Notes: generated from the letters alone by a model not told the origin. Numbered from the stretch's first letter, positions 41,140-48,824 are shown. The stretch: DNA of 64,000 nt from Collinsella sp. (GCA_018380195.1 JAGZUC010000006.1:62001-126000); one strand, 5' to 3'. Numbers and translations are program-made.

Positions 41140-41356
41140 GTCTCAATCTGTAACACGGGTGGGCTGAAAACCCTCCTTATAGTTACAGATCGAGACAATG
41201 CCAAAGGACGGCCGATAACGTCTCGATCTGTAACACGAAGAGGCTGAAAACCGTTCTAGCTGTTACAGAGTGAGACGTGAGCCGGGGTCGCCGCGTAGTA
41301 TCTCGATCTGTAACAGATAGGAGAGGAATGACCCTCTTACTGTTACAGATTGAGAT
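41140..41356. repeat. Array of three 57-bp palindromes at an exact 80-bp period
   Basis: Units begin at 41140, 41220 and 41300. Each runs from RTCTCRATCTGTAACA to (T)GTTACAGANYGAGAY and is 57 bp long, with 23-bp unrelated spacers. Arms of 15-16 bases pair with at most one or two mismatches. Centres differ but units 1 and 2 share GGCTGAAAACC. No gene is seen between the tRNA-Thr terminator and the tRNA-Tyr promoter (41095-41599). Confidence 0.85.
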
Positions 41357-41599
41357 GAAAACGGTGAGGCCCCTGGTCTACTTGATCGCACCGGGGAAGC
41401 TCCGATCTCGACCTATATATAGGTGCAAATAGGCTGTTATCGAAGCTCGATCCTGAAGGTGTACTCTACTACACCAAAGTGTTACCTTGGGAAACGTCAC
41501 CTCTGTATCCAAAACCACCGTCCTTCACATCCAAACTCAACAAAACCGCAGGTCACGGCTATATAGATACGCCCGGCACCGTGTATCTAGAGGTTTTCG

Positions 41600-41629
41600 T
41601 TGACAGCCCCCAAGGTTGCATCGTATTAT
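41600..41629 (+). promoter_or_regulatory. Promoter of the tRNA-Tyr-Thr-Met-tuf unit
   Basis: TTGACA (41600-41605), 18-bp spacer, TATTAT (41624-41629), followed 63 bp later by tRNA-Tyr. Close to the sigma-70 consensus. Confidence 0.75.
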
Positions 41630-41691
41630 CTTCTTCGTTCGCGGGGGCGGCGGTCCAAAAGACCAAAGAACCTGCGGATACTTGAACGATT

Positions 41692-41773
41692 GGGAGTTTG
41701 CCCGAGTGGTTAATGGGGACGGGCTGTAAACCCGTTGGCTCTGCCTACATAGGTTCGAATCCTATAGCTCCCA
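41692..41773 (+). tRNA. tRNA-Tyr (anticodon GTA)
   Basis: Acceptor GGGAGTT/AGCTCCC, anticodon arm ACGGG-CTGTAAA-CCCGT (GTA), a long variable arm as expected for tyrosine tRNA, and T-arm with TTCGAAT. The A discriminator is followed by CCC, so CCA is not encoded. Confidence 0.9.
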
Positions 41774-41783
41774 CCCGTCAAGT

Positions 41784-41859
41784 GCCTGTATAGCTCAGTC
41801 GGTAGAGCACTTCGTTGGTAACGAAGAGGTCACCAGTTCAAGTCTGGTTGCAGGCTCCA
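41784..41859 (+). tRNA. tRNA-Thr (anticodon GGT)
   Basis: Acceptor GCCTGTA/TGCAGGC, anticodon arm CTTCG-TTGGTAA-CGAAG (GGT, threonine), T-arm ACCAG-TTCAAGT-CTGGT, T discriminator and encoded CCA. Confidence 0.93.
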
Positions 41860-41862
41860 TCC

Positions 41863-41939
41863 GGCGGTGTAGCTCAGTTGGTTAGAGCACACGGTTCATA
41901 CCCGTGGCGTCACTGGTTCGAATCCAGTCACCGCTACCA
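41863..41939 (+). tRNA. tRNA-Met (anticodon CAT), elongator type
   Basis: Acceptor GGCGGTG/CACCGCT (first pair G-T), anticodon arm CACGG-TTCATAC-CCGTG, T-arm ACTGG-TTCGAAT-CCAGT, encoded CCA. The anticodon stem lacks the three G-C pairs of initiator tRNA, so elongator Met is favoured. CAT could also be an Ile2 tRNA modified by TilS. Confidence 0.88.
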
Positions 41940-41950
41940 TAGGTAACACG

Positions 41951-41981
41951 GTGGCTTCTCAATAGTATGTTGAGAGGCCAC
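41951..41981 (+). terminator. Hairpin between tRNA-Met and tuf
   Basis: GTGGCTTCTCAA pairs with TTGAGAGGCCAC (12 bp, one G-T) with loop TAGTATG. No T-run follows, so it is probably a processing or attenuation hairpin that lets tuf be read with the tRNAs. Confidence 0.5.
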
Positions 41982-42035
41982 TATGGTATAAAGGCAAAGT
42001 CCCGTCCGGGGACGACCTGTTAAGAGGAGGGCTTT

Positions 42036-43226
42036 ATGGCCAAAGAGAAGTTTGAGCGCACTAAGCCGCATGTTAACATCGGCACCATTGGTCACGTCGA
42101 CCACGGCAAGACCACGCTGACCGCTGCCATCACCAAGGTTCTCTCCGAGACCGAGGGCTGCAAGGCTGACTTCACTGCGTTCGAGAACATCGACAAGGCT
42201 CCCGAGGAGCGCGAGCGCGGCATTACGATCTCCGTCTCCCACGTCGAGTACGAGACCGCTTCCCGTCACTACGCTCACGTTGACTGCCCGGGCCACGCTG
42301 ACTACGTCAAGAACATGATCTCCGGCGCTGCTCAGATGGACGGCGCTATCCTGGTCATCGCCGCTACCGACGGCCCCATGGCTCAGACCCGCGAGCACAT
42401 CCTGCTCGCCCGTCAGGTCGGCGTTCCCTACATCGTCGTCTTCCTGAACAAGTGCGACATGGTCGACGATGACGAGCTCATCGACCTCGTCGAGATGGAG
42501 ACCCGTGAGCTCCTCTCCGAGTACGATTTCCCCGGCGACGACATCCCCGTCATCCGTGGTTCCGCTCTGGGCGCTCTCGAGGGCGACGCCAAGTGGATGG
42601 ACGCTATCCGCGAGCTCATGAATGCCGTCGACGAGTACATCCCGACGCCTGCTCGTAACAACGACCTCCCGTTCCTGATGGCCGTTGAGGACGTTATGAC
42701 CATCTCCGGCCGTGGCACCGTTGCTACCGGCCGTGTCGAGCGCGGTGAGCTCAAGCTCAACGAGCCCGTCGAGATCGTCGGCATCAAGGATACCCAGAAC
42801 ACCGTCGTTACCGGTATCGAGATGTTCCGTAAGTCCATGGACTTCTGCGAGGCTGGCGACAACGTCGGTCTGCTGCTCCGCGGCATCAAGCGTGAGGATA
42901 TCGAGCGCGGCCAGGTTCTCTGCAAGCCCGGTTCGGTTACCCCGCACACCAAGTTCACCGGCGAGATCTACGTTCTGACCAAGGAGGAGGGCGGCCGTCA
43001 CACCCCGTTCTTCGATGGTTATCGTCCTCAGTTCTACTTCCGTACCACCGACGTTACCGGTACGGTCAAGCTCCCCGAGGGCACCGAGATGGCTATGCCT
43101 GGTGACCACATCACCATCGAGGGCGACCTCATCCACCCGATCGCCATGGAGGAGGGCCTGCGCTTCGCTATCCGCGAGGGTGGCCACACCGTCGGTTCGG
43201 GCATCGTCTCCACGATCATTGAGTAA
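42036..43226 (+). CDS. tuf: Elongation factor Tu
   Basis: GTPase that brings aminoacyl-tRNA to the ribosome. The 396-residue protein has all three domains. GHVDHGKTT is the P-loop, ERERGITIS is switch I, DCPGHADYVKN is G3 and NKCD is G4. The effector region and domain III are full length. Codon use is strongly biased, as expected for high expression. It follows three tRNA genes directly, the arrangement known from tufB of E. coli. RBS GAGGAGGG is upstream, and a strong terminator lies 28 bp after the stop. Confidence 0.98.
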   Translation: MAKEKFERTKPHVNIGTIGHVDHGKTTLTAAITKVLSETEGCKADFTAFENIDKAPEERERGITISVSHVEYETASRHYAHVDCPGHADYVKNMISGAAQMDGAILVIAATDGPMAQTREHILLARQVGVPYIVVFLNKCDMVDDDELIDLVEMETRELLSEYDFPGDDIPVIRGSALGALEGDAKWMDAIRELMNAVDEYIPTPARNNDLPFLMAVEDVMTISGRGTVATGRVERGELKLNEPVEIVGIKDTQNTVVTGIEMFRKSMDFCEAGDNVGLLLRGIKREDIERGQVLCKPGSVTPHTKFTGEIYVLTKEEGGRHTPFFDGYRPQFYFRTTDVTGTVKLPEGTEMAMPGDHITIEGDLIHPIAMEEGLRFAIREGGHTVGSGIVSTIIE

Positions 43227-43254
43227 ATTAGCTCTTTGATATAGCTGACTTAGA

Positions 43255-43288
43255 GAACCCGGCACTTATATGGGTGCCGGGTTCTTTT
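43255..43288 (+). terminator. Terminator of tuf
   Basis: GAACCCGGCAC pairs with GTGCCGGGTTC, 8-nt loop, then TTTTC. Confidence 0.85.
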
Positions 43289-43430
43289 CTGCAATGGATA
43301 TTGAGCCGTTGCTGGTGTCGAGAGGATCGATATTGGTCCTGGATGCACCGTCGATTAGCTCTCGATGGCTTCATTGATGTGTTCCAAATATGAATGGATC
43401 CACCGAGAACCAATTGACTCGAGGTTTTCA

Positions 43431-43460
43431 TTGACAGCAGTTACGTGGAGCTGATAAAGT
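43431..43460 (+). promoter_or_regulatory. Promoter of the rpmG-secE-nusG unit
   Basis: TTGACA (43431-43436), 18-bp spacer, TAAAGT (43455-43460). The same TTTTCRTTGACA start is used by the tRNA-tuf promoter. The 140 bp between the tuf terminator and this promoter show no gene. Confidence 0.65.
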
Positions 43461-43505
43461 AACAACTCGTGCCCGTACGGGGCGGAAATGAAAGGTTCAG
43501 GATAC

Positions 43506-43655
43506 ATGCGTACTCTAGTTACTCTTGCGTGCACTGAGTGCAAGCGCCGCAACTATACGACCACCAAGAACAAGTCAACCATGCCTGATCGTATGGAGAT
43601 CAAGAAGTATTGCCCCTGGTGCCGTCATTACACGCTGCACAAAGAGACTCGCTAG
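43506..43655 (+). CDS. rpmG: 50S ribosomal protein L33
   Basis: A 49-residue ribosomal protein, MRTLVTLACTECKRRNYTT, then a basic middle and KKYCPWCRHYTLHKETR. The two C-x-x-C pairs (CTEC, CPWC) make it the zinc-binding C+ form. It is encoded between the promoter at 43431 and tRNA-Trp. RBS GAAAGG is 11 nt upstream of the ATG. rpmG-trnW-secE-nusG is a common Gram-positive order. Confidence 0.93.
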   Translation: MRTLVTLACTECKRRNYTTTKNKSTMPDRMEIKKYCPWCRHYTLHKETR

Positions 43656-43668
43656 TCTCTAGTCACAT

Positions 43669-43744
43669 ACGCCAGTAGTTCAATTGGTAGAGCATCGGTC
43701 TCCAAAACCGAGTGTTGAGGGTTCGAGTCCTTCCTGGCGTGCCA
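43669..43744 (+). tRNA. tRNA-Trp (anticodon CCA)
   Basis: Acceptor ACGCCAG/CTGGCGT, D-stem GTTC/GAGC, anticodon arm TCGGT-CTCCAAA-ACCGA (CCA, tryptophan), T-arm GAGGG-TTCGAGT-CCTTC, G discriminator, encoded CCA. Confidence 0.93.
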
Positions 43745-43753
43745 GTCATTATT

Positions 43754-43784
43754 CCGTAAGCTCCCACTTGGGGGCTTACGGTTT
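43754..43784 (+). terminator. Hairpin terminator between tRNA-Trp and secE
   Basis: CCGTAAGCTCCC pairs with GGGGGCTTACGG (with a slipped C/G) around ACTT, followed by TTTAC. Weak T-run, so partial read-through to secE is likely. Confidence 0.65.
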
Positions 43785-43820
43785 ACTCATGTATAAGCGC
43801 ATTGCGCGGAGGTAACCCAA

Positions 43821-44159
43821 ATGGCCAACAAGAAGAACAAGAAGAAGGCTCAGCAGCCGGCACCTGCCAACAAAGCTGCCGCCAACTCCAAGGTTGAGGC
43901 CAAGAAGGCCGTTGCCAAGAAGAACGAGAAGGCTGCGAAGTCCAAGAAGAACGAGAAGCCTGGTTTCTTCGCCCGCACCAAGAAGTATTTCGCTTCGGTC
44001 AAGTCCGAGATGAAGCGTGTCACGTGGCCCGATAAGAAGGAGCTCGTGAACTACTCGGTTGTCGTTTGCGCTTCTCTGATCGTCGTCGGCGTCGTCATCG
44101 CTCTGCTCGATGCTGGCTTTGGCGAGGCTCTTGCTCTGTTCTCTGGATTGAGGGGCTAA
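43821..44159 (+). CDS. secE: Protein translocase subunit SecE
   Basis: Clamp subunit of the SecYEG channel. The 112-residue protein has an extended, lysine- and alanine-rich N-terminal tail of about 50 residues. The conserved amphipathic segment KSEMKRVTWPDKKELVNYS follows, then one C-terminal membrane helix (VVVCASLIVVGVVIALLD). Single-helix type, as in most Gram-positives. GGAGG is 8 nt upstream of the ATG. nusG starts 3 bp after the stop. Confidence 0.93.
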   Translation: MANKKNKKKAQQPAPANKAAANSKVEAKKAVAKKNEKAAKSKKNEKPGFFARTKKYFASVKSEMKRVTWPDKKELVNYSVVVCASLIVVGVVIALLDAGFGEALALFSGLRG

Positions 44160-44162
44160 ACC

Positions 44163-44699
44163 ATGTCTAAGCGTTGGTACGTCGTTCACACTTACTCTGG
44201 ATACGAGAACCGCGTTAAGTCCGATCTCGAGCATCGCATCGAGACTATGGGCATGCAGGACCGTATCTTTGATATCGAGATTCCTATGGAGCGCGTCACC
44301 GAGATTAAAGAGGGTGGCAAGCGTGAGACCAAGGATTCCAAGATCTTCCCGGGTTATGTCCTGGTCCGCATGGAGATGGATGACGATGCTTGGACGTGTG
44401 TTCGTAACACGCCTGGCGTCACCGGTTTCCTAGGCGGCAACGGCAAGCCCGCTCCGCTTTCCCGCGACGAGTACAACAAGATGACTCGTCGTCCCGGTAA
44501 GGGCGATTCGCCCAAGCGCACCTCGGTTGATATTGAGGTCGGCACGTCCGTCCGCGTCACCGATGGCCCGCTTACCGACTTTGATGGCAAGGTCTCCGAG
44601 GTTAACACCGAGGCTGGCAAGCTCAAGGTCACGCTGATGATCTTTGGCCGCGAGACGCCGGTCGAGCTCGACTTTAACCAGGTCGCTGTCATCGCTTAA
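44163..44699 (+). CDS. nusG: Transcription termination/antitermination factor NusG
   Basis: Binds RNA polymerase and couples it to Rho or the ribosome. The 178-residue protein begins SKRWYVVHTYSGYENRVKSDLEHRI (NGN domain), with FPGYVLVRMEMDDDAW and a VTGFLGG turn. It ends with the KOW domain, VRVTDGPLTDFDGKVSEVNTEAGKLKV. Full length without the extra insertions seen in some actinobacteria. secE-nusG-rplK-rplA follows the usual order. Confidence 0.96.
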   Translation: MSKRWYVVHTYSGYENRVKSDLEHRIETMGMQDRIFDIEIPMERVTEIKEGGKRETKDSKIFPGYVLVRMEMDDDAWTCVRNTPGVTGFLGGNGKPAPLSRDEYNKMTRRPGKGDSPKRTSVDIEVGTSVRVTDGPLTDFDGKVSEVNTEAGKLKVTLMIFGRETPVELDFNQVAVIA

Positions 44700-44819
44700 G
44701 TTTTCGTCCGTTCGCGCGAGCGTGCTTCTTCTGTGACTGCTCATCTCAGGAGTGCTTCTAACACGTGCGTGCTTACGATATAGCAAGTACTTCACACTCG
44801 TGATTCGAAAGGAATGACC

Positions 44820-45248
44820 ATGGCTGAGAAGAAGGTTGCCAACGTCATTAAGCTCCAGATTCCTGCTGGTGCAGCTAACCCCGCTCCTCCCGTCGGCCCC
44901 GCCCTGGGCGCTGCTGGCGTGAACATCATGCAGTTCTGCCAGGCCTTTAACGCCGAGACGCAGGACAAGAAGGGCGACATCATCCCCGTTGAGATCTCTG
45001 TCTACGAGGATAAGTCCTTCTCCTTCATCACCAAGACCCCGCCGGCGGCTCACCTCATCAAGAAGGAGCTGAACCTCAAGTCTGGTTCCGCTAAGCCCCA
45101 GGCCGACAAGGTTGGTCAGCTCTCCCAGGAGCAGCTCACCAAGATCGCCGAGATCAAGATGCCGGACCTCAATGCCAACGACATTGACGCCGCCAAGAAG
45201 ATCATCGCCGGTACCGCCCGTTCCATGGGCGTCACCATCGCTGAGTAG
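44820..45248 (+). CDS. rplK: 50S ribosomal protein L11
   Basis: A 142-residue protein of the GTPase-associated centre. KLQIPAGAANPAPPVGPALGAAGVN is the hallmark N-terminus and the C-terminal rRNA-binding domain ends GTARSMGVTI. The ATG at 44820 is preferred because AAAGGA lies 7 nt upstream; the in-frame ATG at 44814 would leave no spacing. The 120 bp between nusG and rplK shows no recognised leader. Confidence 0.96.
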   Translation: MAEKKVANVIKLQIPAGAANPAPPVGPALGAAGVNIMQFCQAFNAETQDKKGDIIPVEISVYEDKSFSFITKTPPAAHLIKKELNLKSGSAKPQADKVGQLSQEQLTKIAEIKMPDLNANDIDAAKKIIAGTARSMGVTIAE

Positions 45249-45323
45249 CGATTTCTTATGGTAACGACGGGTGCTCCGACCGGGGCGCCCGTTAAATGTG
45301 TGCAATAGGGCACACGATACGAT

Positions 45324-45351
45324 GTGGGAGGGCTCACGCCCGTTTAACCAC
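45324..45351 (+). promoter_or_regulatory. Candidate L1-binding leader of rplA
   Basis: GTGGGAGGGC-TCAC-GCCCGTTTAACCAC folds as GTGG/CCAC outside and GGGC/GCCC inside, with an asymmetric internal loop. This resembles the 23S rRNA mimic bound by L1 in autoregulatory leaders. It ends next to the AGGAGG of rplA, so L1 binding would block its start. Confidence 0.5.
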
Positions 45352-45365
45352 AGGAGGTAATGCAC

Positions 45366-46073
45366 ATGGCTAAGCATGGTAAGAGCTATAACGCCGCTGC
45401 TGAGAAGATCGACCGCGCCACGCTCTACACCCCCCTTCAGGCTGCCAAGCTCATCAAGGAGCTCGACACCGCCAAGTTCGACGAGACCGTCGAGGCCCAC
45501 TTCCGTCTGGGCATCGATACTCGTAAGGCTGACCAGAACATCCGTGGTTCCATCTCCCTGCCCCACGGCACCGGCAAGACCGTTCGTGTTGCCGTCTTCG
45601 CCGAGGGCGAGAAGGCCCGCGAGGCCGAGGCTGCCGGCGCCGACATCATCGGTTCCGACGAGCTCGTCGCCCAGATCCAGAAGGGCGAGATCAACTTCGA
45701 CGCCGCTATCGCTACGCCGAACATGATGGCCAAGGTTGGCCGCATCGGTAAGATCCTTGGTCCCCGTGGCCTTATGCCGAACCCTAAGCTCGGTACCGTG
45801 ACCATGGACGTCGCCAAGATGGTCTCCGAGCTCAAGGCCGGCCGCGTTGAGTATCGTGCCGACCGCTACGGCATCTGCCACGTGCCCCTGGGCAAGAAGT
45901 CCTTCTCTGAGCAGCAGCTCGTCGAGAACTACGCTGCCCTGTACACCGAGATCCTGCGCGTCAAGCCCTCTTCTGCTAAGGGCAAGTACGTCAAGTCCAT
46001 CTCCGTGTCTTCCACCATGGGCCCTGGCGTCAAGGTCGATCCCGCTGTCCAGCGTGACTTCCTGGCTGAGTAA
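45366..46073 (+). CDS. rplA: 50S ribosomal protein L1
   Basis: L1-stalk protein and translational repressor of its own operon, 235 residues. MAKHGKSYNAAAEKIDR starts it; FDETVEAHFRLGIDTRKADQNIRG, GPRGLMPNPKLGTVT and SSTMGPGVKVDP are L1 signatures. The ATG at 45366 is 8 nt after AGGAGG; the ATG at 45360 is too close. rplJ and rplL, which usually follow, are absent here, and a terminator closes the operon. Confidence 0.96.
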   Translation: MAKHGKSYNAAAEKIDRATLYTPLQAAKLIKELDTAKFDETVEAHFRLGIDTRKADQNIRGSISLPHGTGKTVRVAVFAEGEKAREAEAAGADIIGSDELVAQIQKGEINFDAAIATPNMMAKVGRIGKILGPRGLMPNPKLGTVTMDVAKMVSELKAGRVEYRADRYGICHVPLGKKSFSEQQLVENYAALYTEILRVKPSSAKGKYVKSISVSSTMGPGVKVDPAVQRDFLAE

Positions 46074-46109
46074 CTGCTAGTTACTGCCTGAGCAAAGCAA
46101 GCATTGCTA

Positions 46110-46148
46110 AAGAAACCCGGTTCCGCCTCGTGTGGGACCGGGTTTCTT
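46110..46148 (+). terminator. Terminator of the secE-nusG-rplK-rplA unit
   Basis: AAGAAACCCGGTTCC pairs with GGGACCGGGTTTCTT (one G-T), loop about 9 nt. The A and T ends let it also work on the minus strand for the convergent phosphoesterase operon. Confidence 0.75.
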
Positions 46149-46163
46149 GCTATCGCGTGCCAA

Positions 46164-46202
46164 AACCACCTCAAAGGGGACAGCGTCCCCTTTGAGGTGG
46201 TT
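46164..46202. repeat. Stop-abutting palindrome AACCACCTCAAAGGGGAC
   Basis: Perfect 18-bp arms with loop AGC. The right end overlaps the first two bases of the phosphoesterase stop codon (46201-46203, minus). The apex again contains GGGGACAG. Same stem family as 48881 and 51858. Confidence 0.85.
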
Positions 46203-46911
46203 ACCAGGGTGTTCTGGCGGTAGAGGACTCAATGGCCTCGTGGCGCTTGAGCTCGCGGCGCATGGTTTGCGAGTTGAGCCAGGCTGCCTGCCAGCCACGG
46301 ATGGGGTAGCGCGTCTGGTCGAGCTCAAACTGCGTATAGCCGCAGGCGTTGATGATCGTCGTTCCACACACATGCTGCCGCTCGCGCTGAAAATCGTAGC
46401 CGTAGCTTTGGTGCACATGCCCGTGCACCATGTAGTCGGGATTCCAGGATTCGAGTGCTGTGTTAAAGCACTCGAACCCTCGATGCGGCAGATCGTCCAG
46501 ATCACCCATACCGGCGGCGGGTGCATGGGTAAGCAGAATGTCGCACCCGCCGACCATCCTAACCTTACGCGACAGCTTACGCATGCGCTTGGACATCTCG
46601 CGTTCGGTGTACATGTTGGCGCCGTCGCGATAACGCATGGACCCGCCAAGGCCCGCAATGCGAATCCCTCGGTACGTGTACACGCTGTCCTCTACGCAGA
46701 TACATCCACCCGGTGCATGACGTGCGTAGCGGTCATCGTGATTGCCGCGGACGTAGATGAGCGGTTTGTTGATGACCGTAACCAAAAACTCAAGATAGTC
46801 CGGGTCCAGATCGCCGGCGGACAAAATCAGGTCGACTCCCTCAAAGCGTTCCTTGCGAAAGCACTCCCAAAGGCATCGTTCTTCGGTATCGGCTATTGCA
46901 AGGATTTTCAT
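46201..46911 (-). CDS. Metallophosphoesterase (calcineurin-like)
   Basis: A 236-residue predicted dinuclear-metal phosphoesterase of the YfcE/MJ0936-like group; substrate unknown. Motifs in order: KILAIADTEERC (an altered D-x-H, here D-T), LILSAGDLD, YVRGNHDDRYA, LLTHAPA and VHGHVHQSYGYD. The first metal motif lacks the usual histidine (ADTEE where ADIHG or SDxHG is expected), which may change metal binding. Its start overlaps the end of the upstream ParB-like/BMP gene by 4 bp, so the two are coupled. Confidence 0.82.
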   Translation of the reverse strand: MKILAIADTEERCLWECFRKERFEGVDLILSAGDLDPDYLEFLVTVINKPLIYVRGNHDDRYARHAPGGCICVEDSVYTYRGIRIAGLGGSMRYRDGANMYTEREMSKRMRKLSRKVRMVGGCDILLTHAPAAGMGDLDDLPHRGFECFNTALESWNPDYMVHGHVHQSYGYDFQRERQHVCGTTIINACGYTQFELDQTRYPIRGWQAAWLNSQTMRRELKRHEAIESSTARTPW

Positions 46912-48824
46912 AGGGCAGGGACTTTCGGCTCATCGTCGAGCTGCGGAATGGTGCCTACCACGTTATCCGCCAGCCAATTCATCTCGACAATCTGCGTGCT
47001 CGGCAGCGGAGGGAAGCCTTCGATCTGTACCACGCCGTTCTGGCTGTGGAGCTCGCCGCCAAAGGGGTTGATGGGTCCCTCGACAATGCCGTTGCGGAGC
47101 AACTGCACGAGTTTGCGCGTCTGGTAGGGTAGGCCCGGAGCGTAACGGATGTCGATAACGCCGGAGCTCATGCCGTACCAGTAGTTGACGGCGCGCACTT
47201 GGTTGTCATCGCTGGTCTCGTCCCACGTGCCGTGCAGAAGGCTGCGAACGATGAGCTCGTAGTAACGGCCCCAGTTCCATACCGGCATGGCGATGCCGGA
47301 AACCTTGCCATCGACCAGGCGGTGGAGTCCGTAGGCCGTGGGGTCTTCGAGCGACTTTGACATGTCAGCGCCGGTCATGACGCTCACGCCTTCGCGGCAC
47401 ATGGCCTCGGCAAGACCGCCGGCGGGCACATCGCCCCAGGTGAGGATAATTTGCGCACGGGGGTCGAGCAGCGAGGCGCCAATCGCAAAGGCGTTGATCT
47501 CGCTGAGTGCGCCCGAGGCGAAGACCGACGCGTGGTAACCGATGCGGTGGTTGTCCGCCATGCTGGCGGCAAGGGCGCCCAGGAGAAACTTGGCCTCGTA
47601 CATCTTGCCAAAGTACGAACGGACGCTTTGATGGGGAAGGCCGATGGAGCAGTTGAGGAACCGAACCCGGGGATACTCAACGGCAGCCCTGAGCGTATAT
47701 TCCATTAGGCGGTGCGAGGTCGAGAAGATGACGTTTGCTCCATGTTTGACAGCCGTTTCCACGGCGGCGTAGAACACATCCGGATCGTGACAGTCCTCAA
47801 ACGCCTCGGTGCGTACGATACCGCCAAAGTGCTCATCGAGATACTGACGCCCTTGGTCGTGCAGGCTGTCCCAGCTCGACGTCGCACAGGGGAACTCATG
47901 AATAAAAGCGATGCGCAGGGGGTTGGCCGCCGAATAGACGGTCTTGCCCATAAAGAAGTTGAGCACGCCGGAGGTGGACTTGGCGGGCGTCTCCTCCTCG
48001 TCGATGCTCGGTGCTTCGACAAGATCGACCTTGTCCTCGTCATTTTTGCCGGCAATGACCAGCTCGCGCCAAATCTTGCACAGGCGGTTTACGACGATAT
48101 CCGTCGGCGTATCCAGCAGGCGGTCCTGGTTGTACACGTTGAGGTAGACGAGCATGGCGTCGGCAGGCGTAATGTCCAGGTGGTCGCCGCCTGCGCGAAA
48201 GTAGGCGCGCTTAAAGAGCAGGAAGGTGTGGCGCAGGTAGTCGACCTTTTTCTGCGGCCATTTTTCGATAAGGTTCTGACCGAGCATCTTGGCGAGCGTT
48301 TCGTAGCTTCCCTCGCGCGAGAACTCGATCTCGTATAGGGGGCAGACGCGCCAAAACGCGCAGAACTCGCCGTACAGGCGGCTTTCGACGGAATCCCATG
48401 TGCCGGGGTAGAGACGGGTGACCTTGGCCGAAACCGTCGGAGCGTCTAGGAATTTGAGGACACTGACGCGTTTGTTGCCTTCCTGGACATAGAACCGATG
48501 CATGAACTCGGTGACGATGACGGGGTCGCGATAGCCCTCGGTCACCTGGATGTCGTAGAGGTTGGACCACTTGCGGGCGAACTCGGTGCTAAACGGAAGC
48601 AGGGGCATAAAGTTGCATGAAAAGGCGGACTGACGGCCTTTGGTGACCGTGCCGACGACCATTTCGAGCGGAATATCCCTTAGGCCGACATTCTCTCGCT
48701 GACCTAAGGGGAGCTGAGCAACCAAACTGTCGAGGTCCGTGAGGTACGGGTGCTCGCTTTGGCTGATGGCGCGACGGCGTCCCTGCTCGCCGCGCTTGCG
48801 TGCTTGACGATAGGCCTCTTCCAT
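46908..48824 (-). CDS. ParB-like nuclease domain fused to BMP/PnrA-type ligand-binding domain
   Basis: A 638-residue protein without signal peptide. The N-terminal part (about residues 40-160) has LGQRENVGLRDIPLEMVVGT and DPVIVTEFMHRFYVQEGNKRVSVLK, the ParB/sulfiredoxin-like fold. A helical middle follows to about residue 300. The C-terminal half (from LRIAFIHEFP) is a BMP-family substrate-binding fold with VIFSTSHRLMEYTLRAA, GALAASMADNHRIGYHASVF and SVMTGADMS. BMP proteins bind nucleosides outside the cell; here the binding domain must be cytoplasmic, suggesting a nucleoside sensor or enzyme (inference). Coupled to the phosphoesterase by ATGA. Confidence 0.75.
   Translation of the reverse strand: MEEAYRQARKRGEQGRRRAISQSEHPYLTDLDSLVAQLPLGQRENVGLRDIPLEMVVGTVTKGRQSAFSCNFMPLLPFSTEFARKWSNLYDIQVTEGYRDPVIVTEFMHRFYVQEGNKRVSVLKFLDAPTVSAKVTRLYPGTWDSVESRLYGEFCAFWRVCPLYEIEFSREGSYETLAKMLGQNLIEKWPQKKVDYLRHTFLLFKRAYFRAGGDHLDITPADAMLVYLNVYNQDRLLDTPTDIVVNRLCKIWRELVIAGKNDEDKVDLVEAPSIDEEETPAKSTSGVLNFFMGKTVYSAANPLRIAFIHEFPCATSSWDSLHDQGRQYLDEHFGGIVRTEAFEDCHDPDVFYAAVETAVKHGANVIFSTSHRLMEYTLRAAVEYPRVRFLNCSIGLPHQSVRSYFGKMYEAKFLLGALAASMADNHRIGYHASVFASGALSEINAFAIGASLLDPRAQIILTWGDVPAGGLAEAMCREGVSVMTGADMSKSLEDPTAYGLHRLVDGKVSGIAMPVWNWGRYYELIVRSLLHGTWDETSDDNQVRAVNYWYGMSSGVIDIRYAPGLPYQTRKLVQLLRNGIVEGPINPFGGELHSQNGVVQIEGFPPLPSTQIVEMNWLADNVVGTIPQLDDEPKVPAL

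Noticed and set aside
41140..41356. CRISPR array
   Set aside because: Regular spacing is seen, but repeats are 57-bp imperfect palindromes with variable centres, only three units and 23-bp spacers. No cas gene is in 64 kb.
41140..41400. Antitoxin repeats of a type III (ToxIN-like) toxin-antitoxin system
   Set aside because: No toxin frame follows the array; the next elements are a tRNA promoter and tRNAs. Type III repeats are also shorter and not palindromic at this scale.
41479..41685. Small open frame of 68 codons before tRNA-Tyr
   Set aside because: It runs across the tRNA operon promoter, has no RBS and shows no recognisable features.
42036..43226. Possible pseudogene or second tuf copy remnants around tuf
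   Set aside because: Only one intact, full-length gene is present; the minus-strand 443-codon frame is its shadow.
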